From positions 161,162-225,161 of the forward strand of contig OMZV01000005.1 in assembly GCA_900315635.1 (NCBI GenBank): DNA of 64,000 nt, given 5' to 3'. Below the pieces are notes generated by a model. It saw nothing but the letters and a program-made list of their open reading frames with translations. It made no database searches and was not told the origin of the DNA. Source of the stretch: an uncultured Prevotella sp. Lineage in GTDB: Bacteria; Bacteroidota; Bacteroidia; Bacteroidales; Bacteroidaceae. Shown piece by piece: positions 51,664-60,300 of this stretch (its first letter is position 1; every line of letters begins with the position of its first letter). Position numbers and translations under genes: made by a program.

Positions 51664-52133
51664 AGTTTTGTCATTTCTTCGAGCATCAGTTTCCTCAAAG
51701 CTATTCGCCCACGACTAAGACATTTACGTACTGCGGGCTCCGACATTCCGGTCATCTCAGCAATGTCCGACATCTCCTCACCACTGATATGCCGGAGACG
51801 GATAACGAGCTGTTGCATTGGCTTCAGCCGTCCAATAAGCCGCATCATGAGTTCCACCCGGCTATCGTCCGAGGGTACATCCTCAGCATCATGCCCTTCC
51901 AAAGCAACAGTGTTATGCTTATGTCGCAGAGCCGACACGCACATATTCCTTGTCAGAGTAAGAGCCAGAGCATCGAAAGGCAAACGGAGTTCGTCACGGA
52001 GTTCCCACAGCCTCATCAGGACGTCCTGCACTACATCATCGGCAGATGTGGCATCCGACATATATCGCTGTGCCGCGGCTTTCAGTCGTGGCATCAGCCT
52101 TTCTGCCTCTGATTGGAACTCAATATCAGTCAT
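51660..52133 (-). CDS. ECF-type RNA polymerase sigma factor
   Basis: A 157-residue sigma-70 family protein with only regions 2 and 4. Region 2 contains TSADDVVQDVLMRLWELRD and the -10-recognition stretch ALTLTRNMCVSALR; region 4 contains GRLKPMQQLVIRLRHISGEEM and the helix-turn-helix SDIAEMTGMSEPAVRKCLSRGR. It heads a four-gene operon: sigma, anti-sigma-like, DUF6108-like, barrel. No TAnnTTTG box lies upstream, which would fit autoregulation from a different promoter sequence. A REPIN-like inverted repeat pair lies between it and the MutS-like gene. Confidence 0.88.
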   Translation of the reverse strand: MTDIEFQSEAERLMPRLKAAAQRYMSDATSADDVVQDVLMRLWELRDELRLPFDALALTLTRNMCVSALRHKHNTVALEGHDAEDVPSDDSRVELMMRLIGRLKPMQQLVIRLRHISGEEMSDIAEMTGMSEPAVRKCLSRGRIALRKLMLEEMTKL

Positions 52134-52208
52134 TCGTTTTGCTGTTGATCAACTATAATACGCAGAAGGAAGGAATTTGTGACAGGGGAAAAGAAGAAAA
52201 ATAAAAAA

Positions 52209-52354
52209 GGATTCCCACCAAGCCTCCCCCAAGGGGAGGATGTTTAATCACCGAACGACTTTTGAGAGTAATCACCGAACGACTTTTGAGAGTTGGCTTA
52301 TATTAATGAAGGTAATCAAAGACCTCCCCTTGGGGGGGGATTGGTGGGGATTCC
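52209..52354. repeat. REPIN-like inverted pair of palindromic elements around a 24-bp duplication
   Basis: The left element (52209-52252, GGATTCCCACCAAGCCTCCC...AAGGGGAGG...AATCACC) and right element (52312-52354, GGTAATCAAAGACCTCCCC...GGTGGGGATTCC) are inverted copies. Between them the 24-bp TAATCACCGAACGACTTTTG(AGAG) occurs twice in tandem (52245-52268, 52269-52292). The pair can fold into one long hairpin. Confidence 0.92.
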
Positions 52355-52366
52355 GGTTTGCTTTTT

Positions 52367-54235
52367 TTACTTCAAAAGTTTCTTTAGCAGGAACGTTGCA
52401 TTCTGATTCCTTGCGACGCCAGGTGTTATCTTATAAGAATAGGTAACATCAGTGCCAAGGGCAATCTCGAAACAGAAGTTGTGGAAACGGTCGGGCTGTT
52501 CGTCAGCCATTGCCGAGAGCTTTAGATCGTGGGTAGCAATGACGCCCGTGACATTTTTCTTCGAGACATACTCCAAGAACATTCGGGAACCGGAGAGTTT
52601 ATCTTCGGAGTTGGTGCCCTTGAGGATTTCGTCCAATATTATTAGAGTGGGATATTCTCCTAAAGATCCACCACAGCCCTCCTTAGAAAGGATGGAGATG
52701 GAATTACCTTGACTATTATTTAAATCATGAGTTGTATCGATGCTACTCGTTGACGGATTGCTAATAGAATCAAGGATTTGCTTGAGACGCAGAAGCTCGG
52801 CATTGAAATAAGATATTCCGTGGGTGAGATCATCAGTTGTACGCATGGAAGTGAAGAGATTAAAACGGCCGACTGTGAACTTATCAGCGAACACCGGCAT
52901 ACCATTCATTGCCAAGATATAGTTTATTCCCAAACTTCGCAGGAAAGTACTCTTTCCCGCCATGTTAGCTCCCGTGATGATATAGAAGTTGCGGTCGACT
53001 ATCGAGAAGTCATTACGAACAGCTTTCTTCCCGAGGAACGGATGGAACAAGCCTTTTGCTTCATAGACGACTCTATCCGAATCGAAAACCTCAGCATCCG
53101 TTGTCAGTCCTCTTTCGTTATAAGCGAATGTAGCCATCGACATGAGCATATCATATTCGCTGACCGTATCTATCCATCTGTCGAAACTGTTGGAGTATTG
53201 CTTCTGCCAGTTTGCAAAGCTACTCAATATGCGGAAATCCCATAGGAAGAGCATATCAAATATGAACAACCCGAGGATATTGCCACGGCTTTCCAGCTTT
53301 TGAAGTATATCATCAAGTTTCTGCAATGATTCACTGGCACCCTTAACTTGATTCTTCAAGCCATTCAAAACAGGCTCATCAACTTCATGATTCTCTATGA
53401 TTTTAACTAGTTGAACATATAAACCGAGTTGCTTTATCAGTCCACCAACAGCATCCGTCATACTCTTCATGCTCTTATTACAGATAATGTAAATGACAAA
53501 GAAGTTTATTATACACCACCAAACCATCGTAAGAAGATGCTGTTGCATAACAATACAAGCCACCAACAGGCAGAGGAACACCACCATGTATATCCAACTA
53601 ACGATTCTGACGACCTTGCTCTTAGCCCACCAAGGCAGACTAATATTCTGCATCTTGGCAAAAGCCTTGCGGACGGCATTAGTATCGGCAACACCACGCT
53701 GCCCCCAACGCTTGAATTCAGTTTGCAGTTCTGTGTCTTCCGACAGTGTCTTTATGGCAGCAAGCCGCTCATCATGGAATCCATTGGCGAGCCGGAAAGC
53801 ATCAGCCAATGCATCGGCTCCACCAGTCGTTACAGCCCGGCAAACCCGTTGGTAAAGGCTGTTCTTGCCGAAAATATCTAAGTCCAAAGTGAAAGGATGC
53901 TTCGGATCAACATACCGTTCACCATCATCAAACTCATTAAACTTGCCCTGCAAGAAATTCATTTCCTTCTTACAAACCGAGAGAACATCCTCCAGTCGGT
54001 GAATTTCCTTGTCAGTTTTTGAGTCCAATCGACGGATTCCAAGATAAACGGCAATCATCAATATAGCGAAAATCCCCATCAAGTTCTGCTCCGTTCCATT
54101 GGCAAAGAGTATTACAGCGGCTATAAACAAGACAAACGTAAGTATCTCGCTGACAATGAAAAGCTTATTGCGAGAGCGAAGGACGGAAAGTTTCTGACCG
54201 TTATCGACTATAGTTTTCTCATAATATGTTGACAT
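52367..54235 (-). CDS. Membrane-anchored MutS-family ATPase
   Basis: A 622-residue protein with the MutS C-terminal ATPase but no mismatch-recognition domain. Two pairs of hydrophobic segments (about 28-67 and 205-248) suggest a membrane anchor. The ATPase has Walker A TGANMAGKSTFLRSLG, the MutS-typical NGMPVFADKF, FTSMRTTDDLTHGISYFNAE, Walker B LIILDEILKGTNS and ATHDLKLS. Such MutS-like membrane proteins are known in Bacteroidetes without a defined role. Residues about 512-527 (including SKEGCGGSLGE) come from a palindromic element, and the preceding 20 or so Ser/Asn/Thr-rich residues also look inserted. The motifs on both sides are intact. Confidence 0.82.
   Translation of the reverse strand: MSTYYEKTIVDNGQKLSVLRSRNKLFIVSEILTFVLFIAAVILFANGTEQNLMGIFAILMIAVYLGIRRLDSKTDKEIHRLEDVLSVCKKEMNFLQGKFNEFDDGERYVDPKHPFTLDLDIFGKNSLYQRVCRAVTTGGADALADAFRLANGFHDERLAAIKTLSEDTELQTEFKRWGQRGVADTNAVRKAFAKMQNISLPWWAKSKVVRIVSWIYMVVFLCLLVACIVMQQHLLTMVWWCIINFFVIYIICNKSMKSMTDAVGGLIKQLGLYVQLVKIIENHEVDEPVLNGLKNQVKGASESLQKLDDILQKLESRGNILGLFIFDMLFLWDFRILSSFANWQKQYSNSFDRWIDTVSEYDMLMSMATFAYNERGLTTDAEVFDSDRVVYEAKGLFHPFLGKKAVRNDFSIVDRNFYIITGANMAGKSTFLRSLGINYILAMNGMPVFADKFTVGRFNLFTSMRTTDDLTHGISYFNAELLRLKQILDSISNPSTSSIDTTHDLNNSQGNSISILSKEGCGGSLGEYPTLIILDEILKGTNSEDKLSGSRMFLEYVSKKNVTGVIATHDLKLSAMADEQPDRFHNFCFEIALGTDVTYSYKITPGVARNQNATFLLKKLLK
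52655..52700. repeat. GC-rich palindromic element inside the MutS-like gene
   Basis: On the coding strand CTCCATCCTTTCTAAGGAGG is followed by GCTGTGGTGGATC. This aligns with the reverse complement of the kinase copy (CTCCCTCCTTTTTAAGGAGG then ACCGGGGTGGCTC). It stays in frame. Confidence 0.78.
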
Positions 54236-54238
54236 AAT

Positions 54239-55543
54239 CTATTTTACTTTATAATGTTTCTTACTCAACTTCCCAATTACAATCAATAATATTTGAATGT
54301 TCATAAGGAGGTAAATGAATTTCGAAGGATAGACCAACCGCGGCCATTCAGCCTGAGCGCCCACAACCGTCACGATGATATTACTGACTCCGAGCATCAA
54401 CAGGAGGAATGAAATCCACGGCAATTCCCTGTATCTGAAGATATAAACGACAATAAACAGCGCATAAACCAGCACCGTCAGGAAGCCGCAAATGATAGCA
54501 TAATTAAAGAAAACGACCAAAGCCGGTTTACCGTCACGCACCTCAACACCCATCAAATAATGGCATCTTATCAGCACGCCTTGCAACTGATTCTTCAAAG
54601 TCTTCGACCCATGAACGGTAGCACTCAGCGTCGGAAGGTCCCAACTGTAAAGCACAAGGCTGTCAAAATCCTGCTCCAAAGCCTTTGATGTCATCTTATC
54701 ATAGCTCGGGCCACGCCCATAAGTATCATAGATATAAGTAATGTTCTTAGCCAATTGGGGACTTGGAGATTTGTCAGGGTCGAGCGAGCCATCGAAATTC
54801 ATCATACACAAATCATTAATTATGCCAACCCTTGTACATGTAAAGACTCCATACGAACGCTTGAAAGCCGACATATATGCCAACGTTGAAGCACTTACTA
54901 AAGCAACAACAACTATTCCCAACACTGCATTAAGCCTCAACCCTCGCTTCTTTATCGCCATCAGAACAAACGCAACCAGCAATACCGGAAGCAAATAGAG
55001 GAACGACGGACGCATGAATATAAGGAAGAAGAGCCAGAAAGCCACACCAATGATGTTCGCTTTCGACCCTCCGTCATACAATCGGATTGCACAATAAACA
55101 AGGAAGACAAGCCCAGAAATCGATAGCGACTCAGTAAGAATATAACTTCTGAACAACGTAAACAGAGGCAGGCAGATTAATATTAAAGCCGAGATGAACG
55201 CAACGGTATCCGAGTGAAATACCCTTAATGCCAACTTATAGAAGTACCATGAGGCTATGCAAGCTACAATATTCTGAATGACGAATACCATAAGGAGCAT
55301 ACCGTTCTCGCCCGCAATAGCTTTGCATAAGCCTATCAGACAAGGATAAACCGGAGTTCTGATAAGGTCAATATGTCCAAAGGATATGCTTTTCCACGCA
55401 TTAATATAAGAAGGTGTATCGCCGGAAGTACCCACGCTATCGAAGACTAATATATATAATGTAACGGCGACAGCAACAAAAGCGACAGTCCACCGCTCAC
55501 ATTTCCGATAGTTTTCAATTAACCATTTACCCAAACCTGACAT
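54239..55543 (-). CDS. Polytopic membrane protein, GT-C glycosyltransferase-like
   Basis: A 434-residue inner-membrane protein with about ten helices. The first extracytoplasmic loop contains GTSGDTPSYINAWKS with an acidic residue, then IRTPVYPCLIGLCKAI, an arrangement seen in dolichyl-phosphate-mannose-like (GT39/GT83, GT-C) glycosyltransferases. Assignment to that superfamily is tentative. The ATG at 55541-55543 is used; an upstream TTG is weaker. It precedes the MutS-like gene by 3 bp and shares its promoter. Confidence 0.65.
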   Translation of the reverse strand: MSGLGKWLIENYRKCERWTVAFVAVAVTLYILVFDSVGTSGDTPSYINAWKSISFGHIDLIRTPVYPCLIGLCKAIAGENGMLLMVFVIQNIVACIASWYFYKLALRVFHSDTVAFISALILICLPLFTLFRSYILTESLSISGLVFLVYCAIRLYDGGSKANIIGVAFWLFFLIFMRPSFLYLLPVLLVAFVLMAIKKRGLRLNAVLGIVVVALVSASTLAYMSAFKRSYGVFTCTRVGIINDLCMMNFDGSLDPDKSPSPQLAKNITYIYDTYGRGPSYDKMTSKALEQDFDSLVLYSWDLPTLSATVHGSKTLKNQLQGVLIRCHYLMGVEVRDGKPALVVFFNYAIICGFLTVLVYALFIVVYIFRYRELPWISFLLLMLGVSNIIVTVVGAQAEWPRLVYPSKFIYLLMNIQILLIVIGKLSKKHYKVK

Positions 55544-55597
55544 TCCCAATGCTACCGACTTATAATCTTTTACTTAAGTTTTCTTTCTTATTTGCCA

Positions 55598-55605
55598 CAA
55601 AGGTA
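55598..55605 (-). promoter_or_regulatory. -7 box (TACCTTTG) for the GT-C-like/MutS-like operon
   Basis: Minus-strand TACCTTTG about 55 bp before the ATG, divergent from the CE2 promoter 10 bp away. Confidence 0.6.
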
Positions 55606-55613
55606 CGATAATT

Positions 55614-55645
55614 TTTGTCATTACAGACATATTTTACTACTTTTG
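55614..55645 (+). promoter_or_regulatory. Consensus promoter of the CE2 esterase (TTTG-N20-TACTTTTG)
   Basis: TTTG at 55614-55617 and TACTTTTG at 55638-55645; the leader is about 27 nt. Confidence 0.8.
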
Positions 55646-55677
55646 CATCATTGTAAACGAATAATAATGAAACCGCT

Positions 55678-56784
55678 ATGCAAGCAAACAAGAAACTTCT
55701 TTCCACAATAATAGGCATTCTCTTCACGGCTATTTCTTTCGCCGGACCTACCATTCCGATTCACGGCAACATCGTCAAAGCCAACAATCCGGGAATACAA
55801 TACATCGGACGAGTTGATTTTTCCAACCCTGAGCGTCCTGCATTCAACTTTCCCGGAACAGAGATTCGCGCCAACTTCGAAGGCACATCGCTGAAAATGA
55901 TAGCACGTCCAATGAGCGGATACTTCATGGTTCAGATAGACAGTTGCGAGGCTTTCAAGGTTAGTCTGAACTGTCCTGCCGACTCTGTTGTGACACTTGC
56001 CACCGCGCTACAGGAAGGCCGGCACTCTGTCAGAATAGCTTACGCAATGGAAGGACTGGAGACTCATCCCGAATTCCGGGGCTTCGTACTCGATCCTGAG
56101 TGCGAGATTCTCAAGCCAACACCACTGCCTGAGCGAAAGATTGAGTTCATCGGCAACAGCATAACCTGCGCATACGGAGTGGAAAGCACTAAAAAGGACG
56201 CCCCGTTTGAGTATGCCACAGAGAACCACTTCTACAGTTACGCGACACTGGTCAGCGACTCTCTCAATGCCATCCACACATCAATATCACGGAGTGGAAT
56301 AGGAGTCTACCGCAACTACAATGGTCCGAAGACCGGCGACAAGGACTGTATGCCACAGGAATTCACCAACACTCTCTTTGCCGACAGCACTCACAAATGG
56401 GATTTTTCACGATGGCAACCGCAAGTTGTTTGCATCAACCTTGGCACAAACGACCTCTCGACAAACAACTATGACGCCCGGCTCTACGAGAACGCATACC
56501 GCAACTTCATACATACTGTCCGTAACGTCTATCCTAAAGCAAAGATTGTTCTCCTTTCGGGACCAATGCTTGGCGAGAAGGAGAACAACATAGAGAAGTC
56601 GATTCTCGACAAACTTCAGAAGGAATTCCGCAAGAAAGGCGACAAACAAATCTACCGTTTCGACTTCACTCCACAGGACGGCAGCCTCGGCTATGGTGCC
56701 AGTTGGCATCCAAGCTACCTCCAGCAACAGAAGATGGCAAGTGAGCTCACGCCATTCATCAGGCAAATAACGGGTTGGGAATAG
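55678..56784 (+). CDS. Carbohydrate esterase family 2 (SGNH) acetyl esterase
   Basis: A 368-residue secreted esterase (signal peptide ending near SFAG). The N-terminal jelly-roll (about 25-150, QYIGRVDFSNPERPAFNFPG) is joined to an SGNH hydrolase domain (about 155-365). The nucleophile Ser is in FIGNSITCAYGV, the Asn block is CINLGTNDLSTNN, and the catalytic His is in ASWHPSYLQQ. This two-domain layout is that of CE2 enzymes, which remove acetyl groups from xylan, mannan or glucomannan. With the GH43 enzyme in this window it suggests hemicellulose use. Confidence 0.88.
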   Translation: MQANKKLLSTIIGILFTAISFAGPTIPIHGNIVKANNPGIQYIGRVDFSNPERPAFNFPGTEIRANFEGTSLKMIARPMSGYFMVQIDSCEAFKVSLNCPADSVVTLATALQEGRHSVRIAYAMEGLETHPEFRGFVLDPECEILKPTPLPERKIEFIGNSITCAYGVESTKKDAPFEYATENHFYSYATLVSDSLNAIHTSISRSGIGVYRNYNGPKTGDKDCMPQEFTNTLFADSTHKWDFSRWQPQVVCINLGTNDLSTNNYDARLYENAYRNFIHTVRNVYPKAKIVLLSGPMLGEKENNIEKSILDKLQKEFRKKGDKQIYRFDFTPQDGSLGYGASWHPSYLQQQKMASELTPFIRQITGWE

Positions 56785-56787
56785 CTT

Positions 56788-57184
56788 TTATCTAGTGCTT
56801 CCAACCTTATAACCCAGCTCATAGCCAGCCTCGTAGCCTTTTTCATAATAGGTTTTCGCTTCATCACTATTGCCCGACCAATCGTCATAATTGGCTCCAT
56901 ATTCTTTGCCAGCCATAGCATCAGAGCGTCCCTCGTCGTATCCATCATCAAAGCCACTATCATAATAATCTTTGAAAGTCCTCTGCTTTGCCGGCTGTCT
57001 ATGGGCAGGTTTGGAAGTTCTTAAGGTATAAGTATCTGGCTCAGAAATCCATTGCTCTATTTTCCTTTGCTTTTTAGCCGCCGATATACTGTCGGAAACT
57101 CGCACTCGTTCTTGCCGTGCATCTTCCCCATCATCATATTCAACGCACGTGACAATAGCAAATATGACTAATATTACTCCTCAT
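56788..57184 (-). pseudogene. Frameshifted small lipoprotein gene
   Basis: The long frame (56788-57180) runs VILVIFAIVTCVEYDDGEDA..., a lipoprotein signal peptide and lipobox with no start codon; its C-terminal part has Gly/Tyr/Asp-rich repeats (DSGFDDGYDEG, YEKGYEAGYELGYKVG). The ATG that overlaps the TGA of the upstream gene (ATGA, 57184-57181) begins in another frame as MRSNIS. Removing one T after the third codon's AG would join them as MRRILVIFAIVTC, a textbook lipoprotein signal. I therefore read it as a +1 frameshift near the start. If not, a GTG at 57105 could yield a 105-residue cytoplasmic fragment. Confidence 0.55.
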
Positions 57185-60100
57185 TCAACATTCCTCACTA
57201 AAACTACTCCTTCCTGTTTCTTGCCGTCCATCATTATTTTCAGGGGCTGCGGGAAGCAGACATGACGGACGTGGGCTGTTTCCTCGACAGCCGGCATGGC
57301 ATCGAGGATGTCACGACGATAGACACCCTCATTCTTATATGGGTTTATCGTGAAGTAACCGACACCGAAGGAAGTGAGGTTCTGGAAGAAATGAGTGCCC
57401 TGGCTAGGGTCTACCCGATAGTTTCTCAGACCTTCCTCAACGATGACACGGGCAGCCGAAATGTGCGGCCACTTCACAGGAATGCCCAGCCACGGGTCAC
57501 TGCTTCCCCACCGTCCCGGACCAATGAGGACATAGTTCTTTCCATTGTCAAGGAACTTATGGTTTATTTCCTCTATCTCCATAGCTATCTGCGGGTTGTC
57601 GGATGCCGAGAAATTCTCGTCAGCCTTGACATAAACGACATCCGTTACATCCTCGCTGACACCATGTCCGAGGCTGTTGTGCGACCGCAACAGACAATCA
57701 TCATCAGGTATCTTAGTCAGGTCCTCGTCGAGATTCTGCTTGTCATCGACGATAGGACGAATCTGCAAGAGATAGAACTCGCCAGTCCTGTCGGCATTAA
57801 GATTGCAGGCAAACTCTATCTCCACCGGACGGCGCATAGCCCCCGAGCCATACTTCATGGACATCTGCAGAATCTCAGGCAGCGGGAACACGCCTTGCTG
57901 CAACACTCCGCAGAAGGATATTATCTTCCGTCCGCCCTCATAAATACCGTCATAAATGGTCTGGTCGTAAGGCAGATAAGTCGAGGCGAGGTAGTTAAGC
58001 GAATTATCGGCAACGGCATCCTTGACCTTCAACTTCAATATATTGAACCCATCGTCGGGTTTGAAGTCCTCGCCGACGTGCTTCATGTCGAGCGCATAGA
58101 ACTGGGTCTGTGTCTGTCGGAGAGCCAGTTCCGTCTCGCTCATCTGCAAGACATGGTCGGGATGATACGGACAAACTCTCAGCGTCTGTCCGCCGTCAAC
58201 GATATACTTACCCAGTCCGACAGCAAGCGAAGCCACTCCTTCCTCGGCTTTCTCATCGCCGATAGGATAGTAGTTGAGCGAGCGGAGCACACCGGAGATG
58301 TTCGGATAGAACCTGTCGCCATACTGCTTGCCGACAACCTGCTGGAGGATTACAGCCATCTTCTCCTGGTCGATGACATTGCTCGTCGCCGTCATGTAGG
58401 CCTTCGAATCCTTGAAGAAGACTGACGCGTAGACACCCTTTATGGCACAAGCCAACATCCTCAGCATCTCATACTTGTCGCTGAGCAGCGGAATCATATA
58501 AGTATTGTATATTCCGGCGAACGGCTGATAGTGGGAATCCTCTAGAAGCGACGACGAGCGGATGGCTATCGGACTCTGTGTGGCATCGAAGAAGGCGAAG
58601 AAATCGCCTATGAGCGAGTCGGGCAGCTGTGCCTTTAGGAACTCCTGGAGTATCTCGTCGTCACTGGCATCACTCAGGGCAATCTGGTAGAGATTGTTCT
58701 GCTCCATGAAGTTGTCGAAGATGTCGGTACACAGCACGACCGTCTTAGGAATCTGGACAGAAGCTCCGTGCAGGTCGTTGAACTCGGGATGCATCTTGAT
58801 AATGTTGTCGAGAAACGCCAGTCCACGTCCTTTCCCACCCAAGGAGCCATCGCCGATGCGGGCAAAGTGGGCGTACTTGTCGAACTTTGCCTTGTCGAAC
58901 ACGGCAACGATGCCCTGGTTTCTCATTCGGCGGTACTTCACGATAGCGTCGAAGATAATCTGCCGGTGCATGTCGACATCCTGAAGCTTATGCCACGTTA
59001 CGTTCTTCAGAAACTGCGAAACGGGGAATATGGCACGTGCCGAGAGCCAGCGGCTCATGTGGTTGCGGCTGACATGATAGAGCATGGAGTCGTTGGGAAT
59101 CTTGAAGATATTGTCCTGCAGCTCCTTAAGGCTGTGGATGCGGAGAATCTCCTTGTGGGTTTTCGGGTCACGGAATATGAAGTCGCCGAATCCCATGTGC
59201 TCCTCAAGGATATTCTTCAGGTCGACACTGATTTTCTTGGAGTTCTTGTCGACAAAGAGGAAATGGTTCTCCTCGGCAGCCTTGCGGTTCTCCGACTCCG
59301 AGCTTTCCATAATCAGCGGCACATACTCGTCCTCACTACGGATAGCCTTCAGGAGCTTAATGCCGGCATGAGGGTCTTTCTCCTCGGAGTTCTTCTCGCC
59401 GACAGCGTATGGCTCGCCGGGCTTGACATTATGTATCGGGAACCTAACGTCGCTGATAACGCCGAGGCAATTGTCCTTGTACTTCTCATAGATAGCCCAT
59501 GCCTCTTCGTACGTACGGGCAAGCACGACCTTTGGACGACCACGCATTCGCATTGTAGCGGCATGGCGGTTGAGGGCTTCGGTGGAGAAGTTCTGGCTCT
59601 GCTTCAATATATAATTGTAGAGGATGGGCAGCAAACTGGAATAAAACCGGATGGAGTCCTCGACAAGAAGAATCATCTGCACACCGCCTTCCTGCACGTC
59701 GTGTTCCAAGTTCATGCGGTCCTCGATGAGCTTTATTATCGAGAGAATGAGGTTGGTGTTGCCCAGCCAGCAGAAGACATAGTCGAATATGCTCAGGTCT
59801 TCGTCCTGAATCCGCCGTGTAATGCCGTGGCTGAACGGGGTAAGTACAACACAGTGAATCTCCGGAAACTTCTCCTTGACGGCACGCGCCACGTCGAAAG
59901 CATCATTGTCGGCATTGCCAGGCATACAGATAACGAGGTCGATGTCGACCGTCTGCAATACTTTCTCAGCCTCTTCGATGGTGCTGACCTGTGTGAATGT
60001 AGGCGGATAGCGGAGCCCAAGTTCCATGTATTCGTTGTATATTTTCTCCTCCACTCGTCCGTCGTCTTCGAGCATGAAGGCATCGTACGGGTTAGCTACA

Positions 60101-60192
60101 ATCAATATATTATATATACGGCGCATCATCAGGTTGACAAACGATACGTCCTTAAGTATGAATTTATTCCATTCGGCGGGTATTTGTTCCAT
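57181..60192 (-). CDS. Receiver-like / PEP synthase N-domain (PPDK_N) fusion protein
   Basis: A 1003-residue cytoplasmic protein. The N-terminal part has two receiver-like segments (about 27-155, NILIVANPYDAFMLEDDGRV and LVICMPGNADND; about 170-340, QMILLVEDSIRFYSSLLPIL, then GVISDVRFPI). The C-terminal half (about 460-950) resembles the ATP-grasp domain of PEP synthase/PPDK: RIGDGSLGGKGRGLAFLDNI, QSPIAIRSSSLLEDS, FAGIYNTYM and IEFACNLNADRTGEFYLLQIRPI. The swivelling phospho-His and PEP-binding domains of true PEP synthase are absent, so a complete PEP synthase reaction is unlikely from this protein alone. A regulatory or alternative phosphotransfer role is possible. A damaged lipoprotein gene overlaps its stop. 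Confidence 0.78.
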   Translation of the reverse strand: MEQIPAEWNKFILKDVSFVNLMMRRIYNILIVANPYDAFMLEDDGRVEEKIYNEYMELGLRYPPTFTQVSTIEEAEKVLQTVDIDLVICMPGNADNDAFDVARAVKEKFPEIHCVVLTPFSHGITRRIQDEDLSIFDYVFCWLGNTNLILSIIKLIEDRMNLEHDVQEGGVQMILLVEDSIRFYSSLLPILYNYILKQSQNFSTEALNRHAATMRMRGRPKVVLARTYEEAWAIYEKYKDNCLGVISDVRFPIHNVKPGEPYAVGEKNSEEKDPHAGIKLLKAIRSEDEYVPLIMESSESENRKAAEENHFLFVDKNSKKISVDLKNILEEHMGFGDFIFRDPKTHKEILRIHSLKELQDNIFKIPNDSMLYHVSRNHMSRWLSARAIFPVSQFLKNVTWHKLQDVDMHRQIIFDAIVKYRRMRNQGIVAVFDKAKFDKYAHFARIGDGSLGGKGRGLAFLDNIIKMHPEFNDLHGASVQIPKTVVLCTDIFDNFMEQNNLYQIALSDASDDEILQEFLKAQLPDSLIGDFFAFFDATQSPIAIRSSSLLEDSHYQPFAGIYNTYMIPLLSDKYEMLRMLACAIKGVYASVFFKDSKAYMTATSNVIDQEKMAVILQQVVGKQYGDRFYPNISGVLRSLNYYPIGDEKAEEGVASLAVGLGKYIVDGGQTLRVCPYHPDHVLQMSETELALRQTQTQFYALDMKHVGEDFKPDDGFNILKLKVKDAVADNSLNYLASTYLPYDQTIYDGIYEGGRKIISFCGVLQQGVFPLPEILQMSMKYGSGAMRRPVEIEFACNLNADRTGEFYLLQIRPIVDDKQNLDEDLTKIPDDDCLLRSHNSLGHGVSEDVTDVVYVKADENFSASDNPQIAMEIEEINHKFLDNGKNYVLIGPGRWGSSDPWLGIPVKWPHISAARVIVEEGLRNYRVDPSQGTHFFQNLTSFGVGYFTINPYKNEGVYRRDILDAMPAVEETAHVRHVCFPQPLKIMMDGKKQEGVVLVRNVE

Positions 60193-60251
60193 TCAGTTCT
60201 AATTCAAAATTCAAAGTTCAAAAATCAAAATTATGATTACTACCAAGGAAA

Positions 60252-60300
60252 ATAGTAATCAAACATCCTCCCCATTCGGGGAGGCTTGGAGAGGCCTAAC
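60252..60300. repeat. GC-rich palindromic element forming the 3' end of the GNAT-Tag gene
   Basis: CCTCCCC (60267-60273) and GGGGAGG (60278-60284) enclose ATTC; the flanks are GTAATCAAACAT and CTTGGAGAGGCCTAAC. On the coding strand the element runs through the last 12 or so codons and supplies the TGA at 60259-60261. Confidence 0.9.
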
